64,000 bases of DNA, taken from Elymus sibiricus (lineage: Eukaryota > Streptophyta > Magnoliopsida > Poales > Poaceae). The notes beneath the pieces are model-generated. The model made no database searches and had not been told where the DNA came from. It worked only from the letters and a program-made list of their open reading frames with translations. The DNA is taken from positions 141,092,001 through 141,156,000 of the forward strand of contig CM077670.1 of the NCBI GenBank assembly GCA_039707655.1, in the 5' to 3' direction. The translations under genes were made by a program, and so were the position numbers. Shown one piece after another: positions 10,564-20,083 of this stretch; the first letter of the stretch is position 1; each line of letters opens with the position of its first letter.

Positions 10564-11263
10564 TAGAATTCTTCAAATTATGCCGGCAAAGCTAGTCACA
10601 CCTTTGTTAAAATTAATGTTCATTATGTTATCGGAGGAGGTCTGCATTTTTGACTCTATTGCCTGTTGATTACATACCTAACATAATGATGTAATGGTAA
10701 GTCAATTTTTTTGTACAGTGTCACCGAAATGTCAAGGCGGTGATGGCATTTTATTTTAGTTGAACTGCACAAAAAATTCTTAAAAGAAGAGGAAAGGTCA
10801 GGAATGGTTCAATCTTTCACAAAATACTATGTATGCCTTCATGAGATCCATCACTGTTGCCTTCTTTATTCCTTTGAACAGGTGGTTAGAAATTGTCTTG
10901 CTACCTTTTCCCATTAAGAAATTTGGAATGCTTAAATTTGTGAGTCTATGCTTCAACTAGTGCCACTTTTATAGTAATCACACTTTCAATATCTGTGCAA
11001 ACAGGGATGCTCGATTTTAGTGAAACTGCACAAAAAGTCCAAATGGTTCAACATTATGACCATTTTTTCTACAAACAGTTATATCCAATCGGTGGCACTA
11101 TGAGCTGTTCATTACCAAGGTACATCGTTTGCTAGTATCTTGCTTCTATTTTTGTACTGTCATTAGATAGTAATATTAGTAGTTTGCATGTAAATTTATT
11201 GCCAGGGTGGACCTCCAATGAAGAATAGGTGCCATATTTCTACTCTGTACCAGCAAATCAATT

Positions 11264-11323
11264 CAGTATCAAATTGTCCAGTGCAAAACATGACAGTATC
11301 AAATTGTCCAGTGCAAAACATGA
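11264..11323. repeat. Perfect 30-bp tandem duplication
   Basis: CAGTATCAAATTGTCCAGTG plus ten further bases (30 bp) is repeated exactly at 11264-11293 and 11294-11323. Identity of the two copies implies a recent event. It is not in a frame I consider coding. Confidence 0.9.
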
Positions 11324-12212
11324 CAGATGCTAGGCGGGAACGACTAGCAGAGACGTGGTTAAACAGAAAATACAAGGTGGAGTATATGTTAACTAGCTGC
11401 TTGATATTTGTGCAAACAGATGTCTACTCGTTGCTATTTGGCAAACAAACACGGGGACCTGAATTTTTGTGGAACTACACAAAAGAATAGGATAGTCACT
11501 GCATGCAGTGCCATTTGAAAATAGACACAGAAGGATTTGATAGTCACCGCATGGACTACACAAAAGTAGTATTGTACTATTTATTGGACAACACTAGATG
11601 CTTCATTGCTCTGGTCTTATTATCCAATGGGCATCATCTTGCTAAACTTAAAGTTGTATTCCGAAAATAGTCTGGACGTGTGATCGATAGATGACCAACA
11701 CATATTTCACTGGATGTTCCTCCATCATGTGTGGTTGATTCTTATGGTTCCATATGTTGGTGAAGCCACTTACGTTTGCAAGAGGAAATGTAGACTTTGC
11801 AAACAAATTTGTCTTTCACTCTGTACTGCATGTTGGCCCAGATAAGCATCCATGTTAGTAGCAACAATAGATGTATTGTGTATGATATGTGAATCATTGA
11901 GATGCGTAAACATGTTGATCTTATGTATGGGAATCATACTACTCCAGGCATGTGAGTCTGGTTGGTTGTGAATCTGGGCTATTAATGTGAACATATTACA
12001 AAGCCAGGCATGTGAGTCTGGTGTGAACATTTAGAACATATTATAAGTTAGTGATCGATCACTAGCTAGCCTACTAATACACTCCTGGTAGTTTTAGTTG
12101 CGACTCAAGATACAAGGGTGGCAGTTTTTAGAATAAAAATGCCTTCCTCTGAAGAAACTTACATGCTATTCTAAAGAAAATGCCATGCGAATCTGAAGAA
12201 ACTGCCAGAAAA

Positions 12213-12247
12213 AACGTTCGCAAATGCGTTCTCTCCCAGCGAACGTT
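12213..12247. other. Perfect inverted repeat (9-bp arms)
   Basis: AACGTTCGC (12213-12221) and GCGAACGTT (12239-12247) form a hairpin with a 17-nt loop about 400 bp upstream of the 12653 ORF. The word AACGTTCGC is common in Triticeae repeats, so this may be transposon sequence rather than regulation. Confidence 0.6.
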
Positions 12248-12652
12248 CATCAGCTATTGCGATCCTACACGTACACTATCCGACCGACTCGATCCTACAC
12301 AAAGAACCAACGGATTACGCACGTACCTCATCTGCATGAATCGATTGCACTCGTTTGATTGTCATGCCGATGTGCGACCCAGCACAAACGGGATGGGACG
12401 GCAGTACGGCACAGTCATAATTTCAGTTTTTCCAGTTTTCCACGGCATGCTGGCGCGCTAAGCCATGCCTGCGATGCATTGAATTCCGATGACCGTCGTG
12501 TTTCCCATGACACGCCGGTTTACCTACTGTCCACCTATAATTACTGGTTCCCGGCGTGCTCCGGTGGCACCTTCACCCAACGGACCCTATCCTCACAAGA
12601 CACCACTAGACCGACGTCGCTCGCCCTTGCCCTCGCTCTCGCCACGTCCGTC

Positions 12653-13168
12653 ATGCCCCCGCGCGACAGCAATAGGCGACGCCAGAGGCGCTCACCGCTG
12701 GAGTTAGTGTTCGGTATTTCACGGGAAGGCAGACAGAGGGTGGAGGCATTCTGGCGGTCTTTAGATGGCAATGCGGAGTATGAGCATGTGTTGGAGCGCA
12801 ACCGCATGGCGGAGGAGCTGCGTACCGCTGATTTGCACCGCCAGCAAAACATGGAGGAGGAGGAACGCACCGCCGCTCTGCGTCACGAGCAGAGCGCCCG
12901 CAACTAGGCCGACTACATGGAGACCGGCGCCCGACGAATAGCCCAAGAGGCTGTCGGGTACACACGCGTGCGCGACACTGAATTTTACTACCAGCTCGTC
13001 AAGTGGGTTTCCCGCTTAGAAGCCGAAGCTTCGGTGGACCATGCCGGCATGGAAAGGGCCAACTCGCGCCCTATCGCACCTCTGGCAAGTCCGAGGCGAG
13101 GAGGAGGATGTCGGTGCCGGCGTTTAGCGTGTGCCGCAAATGGCGGCCGGCATCCTCTAGTTAGCTAA
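12653..13168 (+). pseudogene. Unrecognised Arg/Glu-rich ORF with one internal stop
   Basis: From the ATG at 12653 the frame reads MPPRDSNRRRQRRS (a basic start resembling a nuclear-localisation cluster), then a charged helical region rich in Arg, Glu and Ala (residues ~25-85, including NRMAEELRTADLHRQQNM), a TAG at 12905-12907, and then continues in the same frame as ADYMETGARRIAQEAV...FYYQLVKWVSRLEAEA to a stop at 13166-13168. The helical character carries on after the stop, so the TAG most likely interrupts an originally single protein of about 170 residues. A CCTATAATTA box lies near 12534. I do not recognise the family. It could be a small host gene that decayed or a gene fragment carried by a transposon; the GC-rich third positions across the frame favour a once-coding origin. 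Confidence 0.5.
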
Positions 13169-13361
13169 AAGTATGTTAGTAATTCTAAACTTGAGTATTA
13201 GTGGGAGTAGATAGTTAAGTTGGCTATGATGGTTGTCAACGTGGAAGTTCAGTACTCTATCTCTGAATCAGACCTGTTACTTTGCTCTGAATGTTGAACT
13301 TTCTGTGCGAATGTTTAGAATGGGCTATTATTTTTTAAAATGGGTTGTATTTGTCCGCCAC

Positions 13362-13990
13362 GGATTCAAAGGCTGACTTGTGGGCCTACTAGGTTGACGC
13401 GTACACAAGGCGTTGTCAACTTAGTCAACAAACGATTGTGGCAGCATAAGCCGTTGGATGTCAATCCAATGTCTGTCGTGCTTTTTCAATCTCTTGTCTT
13501 CTTCCTCTAGGTTCCAGCCACCCAAACCAAACGAGCGCCAGCGGGATCGCCTGCTCCCACCTTCAGCGGCTTGTTGTGCAGCCGCGCACGCATCGCTGTC
13601 CCACCGTACCATAACCAGTGCGGTGCCAGGCCATCCCTCTACACCGCCACCCACCCCACCTCCTGTTATTCTCCGGTGATGGCATCCCCACCCCACACCA
13701 ACCCTTGTACCCCCCTCCGCTTCCAACCACACTGCCGCATCTTCCACGGCAACTTTTCATTCCCGTCCGAGGCCTCGCCCTCGTCATCCGCCTTGGTTCC
13801 CTCGCCACAGCCCCGCCTTCTAGCGTTGTCAACATGGTCAACAACTGAGAGGAATCAGGAGATGATTGTACATGGAGAGGATGATAGTAGGGACCCACCA
13901 GGGTCATGGTAGAACGCAAGCAGTGCCTCCTTATTACAAGCCAAAAAAATGCTTCTTCCTGATGGTTTCCTGACATCTTGGTCCCACCCC
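13362..13990 (+). repeat. Promoter-like module 1 with TTGAC cluster
   Basis: First of three diverged copies (others at 15303-15890 and 15898-16490). Starts GGATTCAAAGGCTGACTTGTG, then GGCCTACTAGGTTGACGCGT, then GTTGTCAACTTAGTCAACAA, then an imperfect palindrome around CCGTTGGATGTCAATCC, a CTTCAATCTC leader, a GC-rich 350 bp body and a tail with AAGCAGTGCCTCCTTATTAC. The three TTGAC/GTCAA cores are W-box cores and are kept in all three copies. Frames in the GC-rich body are not conserved between copies, so it is not a conserved protein gene. Confidence 0.65.
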
Positions 13991-14340
13991 ATTGTCAACA
14001 TAGTCAATAAATGAGAGAATTGCACAGCGAGCGACTGTCAACAAACGACAGGAATCAGTGAGGACTATACGTGGAGAGGATGACAGTAATGACCCCCAGG
14101 TCCATAGCCGTACGCAAGCAAGTTCCTCCTTATTACATGAAAAAACTGCTTGCTCCTAATGGTTTGCTGACATCTGGGACCTACTACATTATCAACGTAG
14201 TCAATAAATGAGAAAATTGCACAAGGAGCTGCTGACACCTGGGACCCAGTAGCTCGAGCAGTTTTTGTTGTTGTTGATGAGACGGAGCAGGGTATCAACT
14301 GGGCTGTGCGGTGTCTGTGGCCTGTCTAGCCCAGGCTTTA
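13991..14340. repeat. Further diverged copies of the module tail
   Basis: Contains GTCAACAAACGACAGGAATC and GCAAGTTCCTCCTTATTAC (about 14040-14160), i.e. another partial copy of the module tail, then GCTGACACCTGGGACCCAG. No gene. Confidence 0.5.
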
Positions 14341-15160
14341 TTTTATGTTTACAACTTGACGAGCCCAGCTATTTTTTTGTCTGTGAAAATGACTAGGGCA
14401 CCTTTTTTCGTAGAATACCCTACACAGGCGGATTTCTTTTTCCCTGCCCTGCTGGGCTGCAAATCTTTCAAGACGACGAGGGGTACATTCGGCCTGGCCA
14501 TAAAAAAAGGCTGTGAATTTTATAAGTAATATGAAATGGGCTATAAATATATAAAAAACATAAAATGGGCAATTAGTTTCAAATTGTGGATTTTATTTCA
14601 TTTTTTGATATTTTATATTTCATTGGATTTTAACATAATTTATCGGGCTCAAAATTTCGGGATTAAAAATAGTTCGAAAATTTCAATGACCATTTTTTAT
14701 TTTCTTTTTACCACATGACCAGGCCAGATTTTTTCTTTCTTGAAATGGCTAGCCCAGTTCAATTATTGTTTTCCACAATACCAAACCGAGGCCTACTTGC
14801 TTTTCTCATCCCTGCTGGGCTTCAAATCTTCCAAGACGAGGAGGGATGCATTCGGCTTGCCCACAAAATGGCTTATACCCCTAAAAAAAGAAAATGGCCT
14901 ATAAGTAATAAGAAATGGGCTATAAACCCCCGCAAAAAATAAATAAAAATAAATGGGCTATAAATTTTAAAACACACAGCAAACCGGTAATTAGTTTCAA
15001 ATTTCGTTTTATCCGGATTTTGAAATTTTAAATTTCATTGGATTTTTCTACGGTGAAAATTTCATTGGATTTTAAATTAATATAATTTTATTTTTCAAAT
15101 TAGTCTGAATCAGACTCGAAACATCGGGATTAAAAATAGTTCGGAGCCACCAAAATATTG
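14340..15160. repeat. AT-rich diverged tandem repeat, ~375 bp unit x2
   Basis: Unit 1 (about 14340-14715) and unit 2 (about 14715-15160) share CTGCTGGGCTKCAAATCTT, a GACGAGGAGGGATGCATTCGG-type block, AAATGGGCTATAAA and TTAGTTTCAAATT...ATTTCATTGGATTTT. Non-coding. The same vocabulary recurs in the interior of Triticeae CACTA elements, so it may be part of the element ending at 18350. Confidence 0.6.
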
Positions 15161-15302
15161 CAAAATTTCATTGAAATTTTTAACCGTGGCCAGAATATGG
15201 GCTGTAATGCTAACAAAAAGAATATGTGATGCAAAACATTCCTTAAGAAAATGGGCTGTAAATTATTAAAAATAATAGCAAATGGGTTGTATGATGTTTC
15301 CC

Positions 15303-15890
15303 ATAGATTTGGAGGCTGACTTGGGCCTACTAAGTTGACGCGTACGCAGGGCTTTGTCAACTTAGTCAACAAACGATTCTAGCAGCAGTGGCCATTGGAT
15401 GTTAATCCAACGGCCGTTCTACTTCTTCAATCTCTGATCTTCATGCTCCAACCGCCCAAACCAGTGCCGGCAGGACCGCCTCCTCCAGCCTCCCATGGCC
15501 GGCTGTGCTGCCGCGCAGGCCTCACCGCCCCACCCTACTCCCATCGCTGTCCAGGCCATCCCTCTACTCACCCACACCTCCTGTTATTCTCCGGCGATGG
15601 AAGCCTCACACCGCAGTCGAACCAGTAAACCCTCGTACTCCCCTACGCGTGGGCAACCACTGTCAAGTCTTCCCCGTCTCCTGGTCATTCCCTTACTAGT
15701 CCTCACCATTGTCCACCACCTTGGTGCTCTCGGCACGGCGTCGTCAACGCAATCAATGAACGGCAGCTATCGAAAGAGGACTGTACGTGGAGAGGCAGAC
15801 AGCTGGGACCCACGAGGTCCATGGTCGCACATAAGGAAGTGCCTCCTTATTACGCAGAAGAAAAATGATTCCTCCCCCTGCTAGCTGAGA
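15303..15890 (+). repeat. Promoter-like module 2 with TTGAC cluster
   Basis: Second copy: AAGTTGACGCGTACGCAG, TTGTCAACTTAGTCAACAAA, ATTGGATGTTAATCCAACGG (a clean palindrome here), TCTTCAATCTCTGATCTTC, then a GC-rich body and the CCTCCTTATTACGCAG tail. A 129-codon open frame (15495-15884) exists in this copy only, and is not shared with copies 1 and 3. Confidence 0.7.
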
Positions 15891-15897
15891 CCAACCT

Positions 15898-16490
15898 GAT
15901 TTGGAGGCTGACTTGTGGGCCTACTAAGTTGACGCGTATGTAGGACTTTGTCAACTTAGTCAACAAACGATTCTAGCAGCAGTGACCATTTGATAATCAA
16001 ACGGCTATGTTATTTCTTCAATCTCAGATCTTCTTTCTCCAGCCGCCCGAACCAGCACCGGCGGGAACGCCTGCTCCTGCCTCCCGTGGCCGGCTGTGCT
16101 ACCGCGTAGGCCTTACCGCCCCACCCTACTCCCACCACTAGCCAGGCCATCCCTCTACTCACCCACACCTCCTATTATTCTCCGGCGACGGCAGCCTCAC
16201 ACCGCAGCCGAACAAGTAAACCCTCATACTCCCCTCCGCGTGGGCAACTACTACCACGACTTCCCCAGCTCCGGGTCGTTCCCTTCATAGGCCTCGCCGT
16301 CGTCCACTTCCTTGGTGCACTCGGTGCGCCGTCGTCAACGCGGTCTATGAATGACAATCATCGGAAAAGGACTGTATGTAGAGAGGCTGATAGCTAGGAC
16401 CCACGAGGTCCATGCTAGCACGCAAGGAAGTGCCTCCTTATTACCTGGAAAAAACTATTTCCTCCCCCTGACAGCTGGTACCCGCCAGCT
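15898..16490 (+). repeat. Promoter-like module 3 with TTGAC cluster
   Basis: Third copy, directly after module 2 and closest to it in sequence: TTGGAGGCTGACTTGTGG, AAGTTGACGCGTATGTAG, TTTGTCAACTTAGTCAACAA, then the GC-rich body. Direct tandem arrangement of modules 2 and 3 suggests a later duplication than the one that made module 1. Confidence 0.7.
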
Positions 16491-16640
16491 ACATCTTCAC
16501 ACGCAAGGAAGTACCTCCTTATTATGGGCAAAAAAATGATTCCTCCCCCCAGACAACTAGGACCCACCAGCTATATCTTTGCACGCAAGGAAGTGCCTCC
16601 TTATCCTCCCTGACAGCTGGGACCCACCCGGTCGAAGTGT
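16415..16640. repeat. Tandem array of the CGCAAGGAAGTGCCTCC motif
   Basis: Motif CACGCAAGGAAGTGCCTCC is followed by TTATTA, a short A-rich spacer, TTCCTCCCCCTGACAGCTGG and GACCCACCAG; repeated about three times at spacings of about 75-80 bp (starting near 16418, 16499 and 16579). Single copies occur at 13910, 14110 and 15828 as module tails. Confidence 0.75.
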
Positions 16641-16929
16641 ACGTAGCGTTGTCTGTCTGGTCATGAACGTGTACGTATATACTGGCCGATCGGTCTTTCT
16701 GCAAGGATGAATCGTGGCCGAGTAAGTAGCGGCACATGTCGTAGTAGAGCCCCCGACGTAGCAGTTCACGCAGTCCCGTCTAAATCGTGTACATGTACAT
16801 ACAGCCACATGGCAAAAAATACGGCCACGTACGTACATATATGGGCGGGGTCTCGAACGCGTACTCGCGCATATATACGGCCAGGGCTCGTGTACATGGA
16901 GAGAGGCAACGAACGGCAGCAACGGCCTC

Positions 16930-17725
16930 CTGTTCATCGGCAGCCAACCGGCTAGGTCAGAATGGAGGAAACAGTGTCGTGTTCGTCGGGAGCCAAGTGA
17001 CTGGGTTGGAATGCGTCCTGGTCATCGGGGGCCAACCTACTGGGACAGAACAGCCGAAACAGAGTGCTGTTCATCGACCCCCACTGGCTGGGTGTCTGGC
17101 GTACCGCCAAACAGAGTAAACGGCCTTCTGTTTGACCGCCTACGGTCAAAACAGGGTCCTGTTCATCGGGAGGGGTGTGGCGTACTGCAAAACGGAAGAA
17201 ATGGACTTCTGTTCAACCACCTACGGTCGAAACGGGGTCCTGTTGATCTGGAGGGGTGTGGCGTACCACAAAACGGAGGAAACGGACTTCTCTTCGAGCG
17301 CCTACGGTCGAAACGGGGTCCTGTTCATCGGGGGGTGTGGCGTACCGCAAAACGGGACTCCACGCCCTACTGTTCATCCACCGTCGACTTCCTCCAGCCT
17401 CCACCAGCTACTGTTCATCCACCGTCGACTTCGTCCAGCCTCCACCGACAACTGTTCATCCAGCTCCATGGGGTCCTGTTCATCCACCCCCAACTAGCTG
17501 GGGTGTGGTGGCCTCCTCGGGGTCCTGTTCATCCAGCGCCTACCACCTTCACATGGCTAGGGTATTGTTCATCCACAGCCAACCCACTAGCTAGGGTGGG
17601 GCATACGAGCGGGCGACAGCAACGAGAACTGTTCATCCACAGCCAACCAACCGGCTCGATCAATGCATGTCTCGACTCGTTCTACATGTATCACGCGCGC
17701 GGTAGCAACGGGCACTGTTCATCGA
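16930..17725. repeat. CACTA subterminal CTGTTCATC motif cluster
   Basis: CTGTTCATC or one-mismatch forms occur about a dozen times (e.g. 16933, 17067, 17158, 17322, 17371, 17411, 17452, 17477, 17525, 17629, 17715), all in the same orientation. Clustering of one short direct motif near a CACTA end is how transposase-binding subterminal repeats look in this superfamily; binding here is inferred. Confidence 0.7.
17148..17355. repeat. 81-bp tandem array within the CACTA subterminal region
   Basis: Units start at about 17148, 17230 and 17311 with AAACGGGGTCCTGTT, continue through GGAGGGGTGTGGCGTACC and end CGCCTACGGTCG; a partial unit precedes at about 17097. Long open frames across this array are artefacts of a repeat length divisible by three. 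Confidence 0.85.
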
Positions 17726-17799
17726 GAGGCAACCCAACACCGGCTGGCTACGTCTCGCACGGGGGCTTGATTGGCTTCATTAAGTAGTGAGAAGGATCC

Positions 17800-17990
17800 A
17801 TCGGGTTCAGTTAGCAGTGAAGGAATCGCTCAAGTTCAGTTAGCAGTGAAGGGATCGCTCGGGTTCAGTAAGCAGCGAAGGGATCGACCAGCTTCAGTAC
17901 GTTGTAGGATCGATCGCTCGTGTTCAGTACGTAGCTACTGCGATCGGTCGGGTTCAGTAAGCGAACGCCTCGCTCGGGTATAGTTAGCGA
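17800..17990. repeat. ~30-bp tandem array (GGTTCAGTTAGCAGTGAAGG)
   Basis: Seven diverging units at about 17803, 17834, 17864, 17892, 17921, 17950 and 17976, each with a TTCAGTWAGC-like core followed by GATCGCTCG. Lies between the CTGTTCATC cluster and the CACTA terminus. Confidence 0.8.
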
Positions 17991-18336
17991 ATGCCTCGCA
18001 CACACACGCGTACAAGAGAAACACGCAGACCATAGTGCATCGCTCAGCCCCAACCACCCACCGAGTGCCCACCGTAACCGGGAAACTCCCGAAAATTTCC
18101 TCGCCCTCACTTCTACCATGATTTTTTATGTCATGGACGGCCCAGAGAATGTCATGCGGTTGCGTCTCCGACCCGCCCAAGACAAAAAGCCCATTTTCGG
18201 TCATAACTTTTTGTCATAGCAGTAGGAGCCTACCACATCTATGATGATACGTGTTTTTGTCACAATTATTGTCATAGAAGTGTCACCACCATGACAGAAA
18301 ACGTTTTCGTTCGGGCCATAATGTCACGGATGTGTC

Positions 18337-18350
18337 TTTTTTTTGTAGTG
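18337..18350 (-). other. CACTA terminal inverted repeat
   Basis: CACTACAAAAAAAA on the minus strand. The three bases after it on the plus strand (AGG) would be one half of the 3-bp target duplication. Confidence 0.85.
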
Positions 18351-18729
18351 AGGTTGAACGGATGAAGCAACCATCTCTCTTCGTTGAATCCGCTTCTCCC
18401 GCATACAGTACAGTAGTGTATTCTTTTGGAAACGACAAGTCATTATGATTGGACGGTACCACCCACTGAAAGGTAACGGTGGGTCCATCTCTCACTCTCT
18501 AGTTCTCCAGGTATTTGTCCATCGCACAACCCCCTCTCTAGGCCTCTTAAAACTACATCCACTACACATTCACTCGTGTTACTCCATTTTATCTTGTCCT
18601 CCGAATGATCTAAAGGTGTCCACTACACATTCATGAAAATAAAAAAGGTACGTACATCTTTCTCTTGCTCTCTCCATCAAACCGACTAGGCAAAACTTCC
18701 CGGCCCTCGCCATTCAAATCTGGTTTCGT
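18351..18729. other. Intergenic DNA, no gene seen
   Basis: Pyrimidine-rich stretches near 18490-18680; no conserved frame and no repeat recognised. Confidence 0.3.
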
Positions 18730-19030
18730 GTCGATGGATCGCGCAATTGAGCAAACCAAGTGTTACACTTTACAAGTTTATATAATATAAAAGCAAAAGG
18801 CGTACATTTACAGCACGTCTGTCACACTCGCGTCTCACCCCCACACGTACACTCGGCACGCCGCTCACCGCAAACTGACTATATGCAAACTTCCCTGCCC
18901 CCGCGTCGGCTGAGTTGTACTACTCCTAGACGAGGAGGGAGAGGACAGCTAGATGTAGCATGGGCTCCCAAGAACTTTCTTGCATGCATGTTGTGGTGGG
19001 ACTTCGATGAGGTGGCATGTGCGTGTGCTA
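18730..19030. repeat. Third good copy of the module found at the head of the DUF295 blocks
   Basis: AAGTGTTACACTTTACAAGT, then CTCACCCCCACACGTACACTC, GGCACGCCGCTCACCG, AAACTGACTATATGCAAAC, GGCTGAGTTGTACTAC and GTAGCATGGGCTCCCAAGAA match in order the corresponding parts of 3550-3830 and 6440-6920. No DUF295 gene follows it here. Confidence 0.65.
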
Positions 19031-20083
19031 GGGCATCTCCAACACTGACCCGCAAATTTGCTCCGGCCGTGGACACTGATGCCGGAGGCTGCTATCCACC
19101 GCTGCCCGCATGGTACATTTCAATCACATTTTGAACTAAACGGCCAAAATTCTTTCAAACCGGTCAGATTTTCATATAAACCGGAATAGATTCATGCAAA
19201 CACATCGGATTTCATATGAATATGACAAAATTTATTACATTTCGGACATACTTCAACTGAAAGTGTAGCTCGTCCGACTCTGGAGGTACACTTTCGGACA
19301 TACTTCTATTCTAAACCTAATCTAAATGATTCCCCGTGTCCGGCCATGAGCTCCAACATAGGCTCCGGCACTTGCCTTCGCCTTCTCCAGTTCCGCCTCG
19401 GCGCTGTCCAGCTCTACCTCCGTAGCCTCGACCACTGTAGCTTGAGCGACTAATCGGCCGCCGATTATCAAGCCCCCAAGCTTGGCTTCAAGCGGAGGGG
19501 AAGAGCGGTGGAATTCCTCTGACCCGAGTGGCGGGGACCTACCACGCACTACTCTTCCTCATTGCCGGCGGCGCCCACCGACGTGCCAGCTTGATTGTCG
19601 TGGTGGCGGGGCACGACCTCCGTGGAGCCAACAGCAATGGTGGCCATCTCCTTCTTCGGCTACGGCGATAGTCCATCCCAGAGAGCTATGGAGCACGAGG
19701 AGGCCATGGTTGGAGTGGTGGGGAGAGGTGAAAGGGACCGGAGGAGGATGAATGCAGCTATGGCCGGCGCTGCAGTTCATATAGCAGGCGAATGGCAATG
19801 GTGTGCGGCAGATGGATGCATGGGTGGGGCCGGAGTAGGTTCATCGGCAACCACGTGTCATTAATGTGGGCATTAGACGGACGGACGGACGGCCGTGCTG
19901 TCATTTGAACGCTGAGCAGTCGCGTGCACCGGGAAGTGGGGCGGGCGGCGCTCTCTCGGGCGTCGCGCCCCTTCAATGCCAGCACCAATGACAGGTCGCA
20001 TCCGCTCTGCCCGGGCATGAATGCGGCACTGATGCTCCAGAGCGGCGCTAACCGTTTCAGGCGGGAAGCGCGCGCGGAAGATG
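19031..20083. mobile_element. Possible DNA-transposon or gene-fragment segment beginning GGGCATCTCCAAC
   Basis: GGGCATCTCCAACACTGACC at about 19031 resembles the terminal repeat common at the ends of many grass DNA elements. The interior is GC-rich from about 19330 and has a 75-codon minus-strand frame (19549-19322) with a helical charged stretch AEAELEKAKASAGAYVG; I do not recognise it. The matching inverted end was not found before the LTR at 20084, which has probably cut the element. Confidence 0.35.

Larger units (their letters stand above)
9370..12020 (+). repeat. Dispersed unit with exon-like modules, copy A
   Basis: Collinear with 31640-34428 along most of its length. Order: a leader-like segment with AGATCTAAA, CCGGATCCCGTCCGCCGGGGAAG-type sequence and a possible donor (CTCGGGTATG near 9728); a stretch with repeated GGTTGAAAAGGG / AAGGAAAGAA words (9900-10160); CCTCACATAGG...GTGGCTAAAGA...AAAATGGGAC (10095-10140); then several copies of a module in which a pyrimidine/GTGCAAACAG stretch precedes GGATGCTCGATTTTAGTG and a CTGCACAAAA end (about 10750-10780, 10995-11035, 11410-11485); finally GTGAATCATTGAGATGC near 11890. 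No long conserved frame. It looks like a transcribed, spliced non-coding locus or a transposon of unknown type; neither can be decided here. Confidence 0.6.
16640..18350 (-). mobile_element. CACTA (En/Spm) transposon, one terminal/subterminal region
   Basis: The right edge at 18350 reads TTTTTTTTGTAGTG on the plus strand, i.e. CACTACAAAAAAAA on the minus strand, the terminal inverted repeat of CACTA elements. Inward from it (18180-18340) lies the sequence with GACAAAAACACGTATCATCA and the TCATAGATGTGGTAGGCTCC block typical of Triticeae CACTA ends. Further in are arrays of short motifs (16930-17720, 17148-17355, 17800-17990), as expected for subterminal transposase-binding regions. No TnpA/TnpD coding sequence and no matching CACTACAA left end were found upstream, so either the element is truncated or its other end has decayed. 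The 13362-16640 repeats may be its interior. Confidence 0.8.

Noticed and set aside
15495..15884. 129-codon frame starting MAGCAAAQASPP
   Set aside because: The two related modules do not preserve the frame; composition is that of GC-rich leader DNA.
17011..17787. 258-codon plus-strand frame
   Set aside because: Produced by the 81-bp (divisible by three) and CTGTTCATC arrays of the CACTA subterminal region; low-complexity peptide, no domain.
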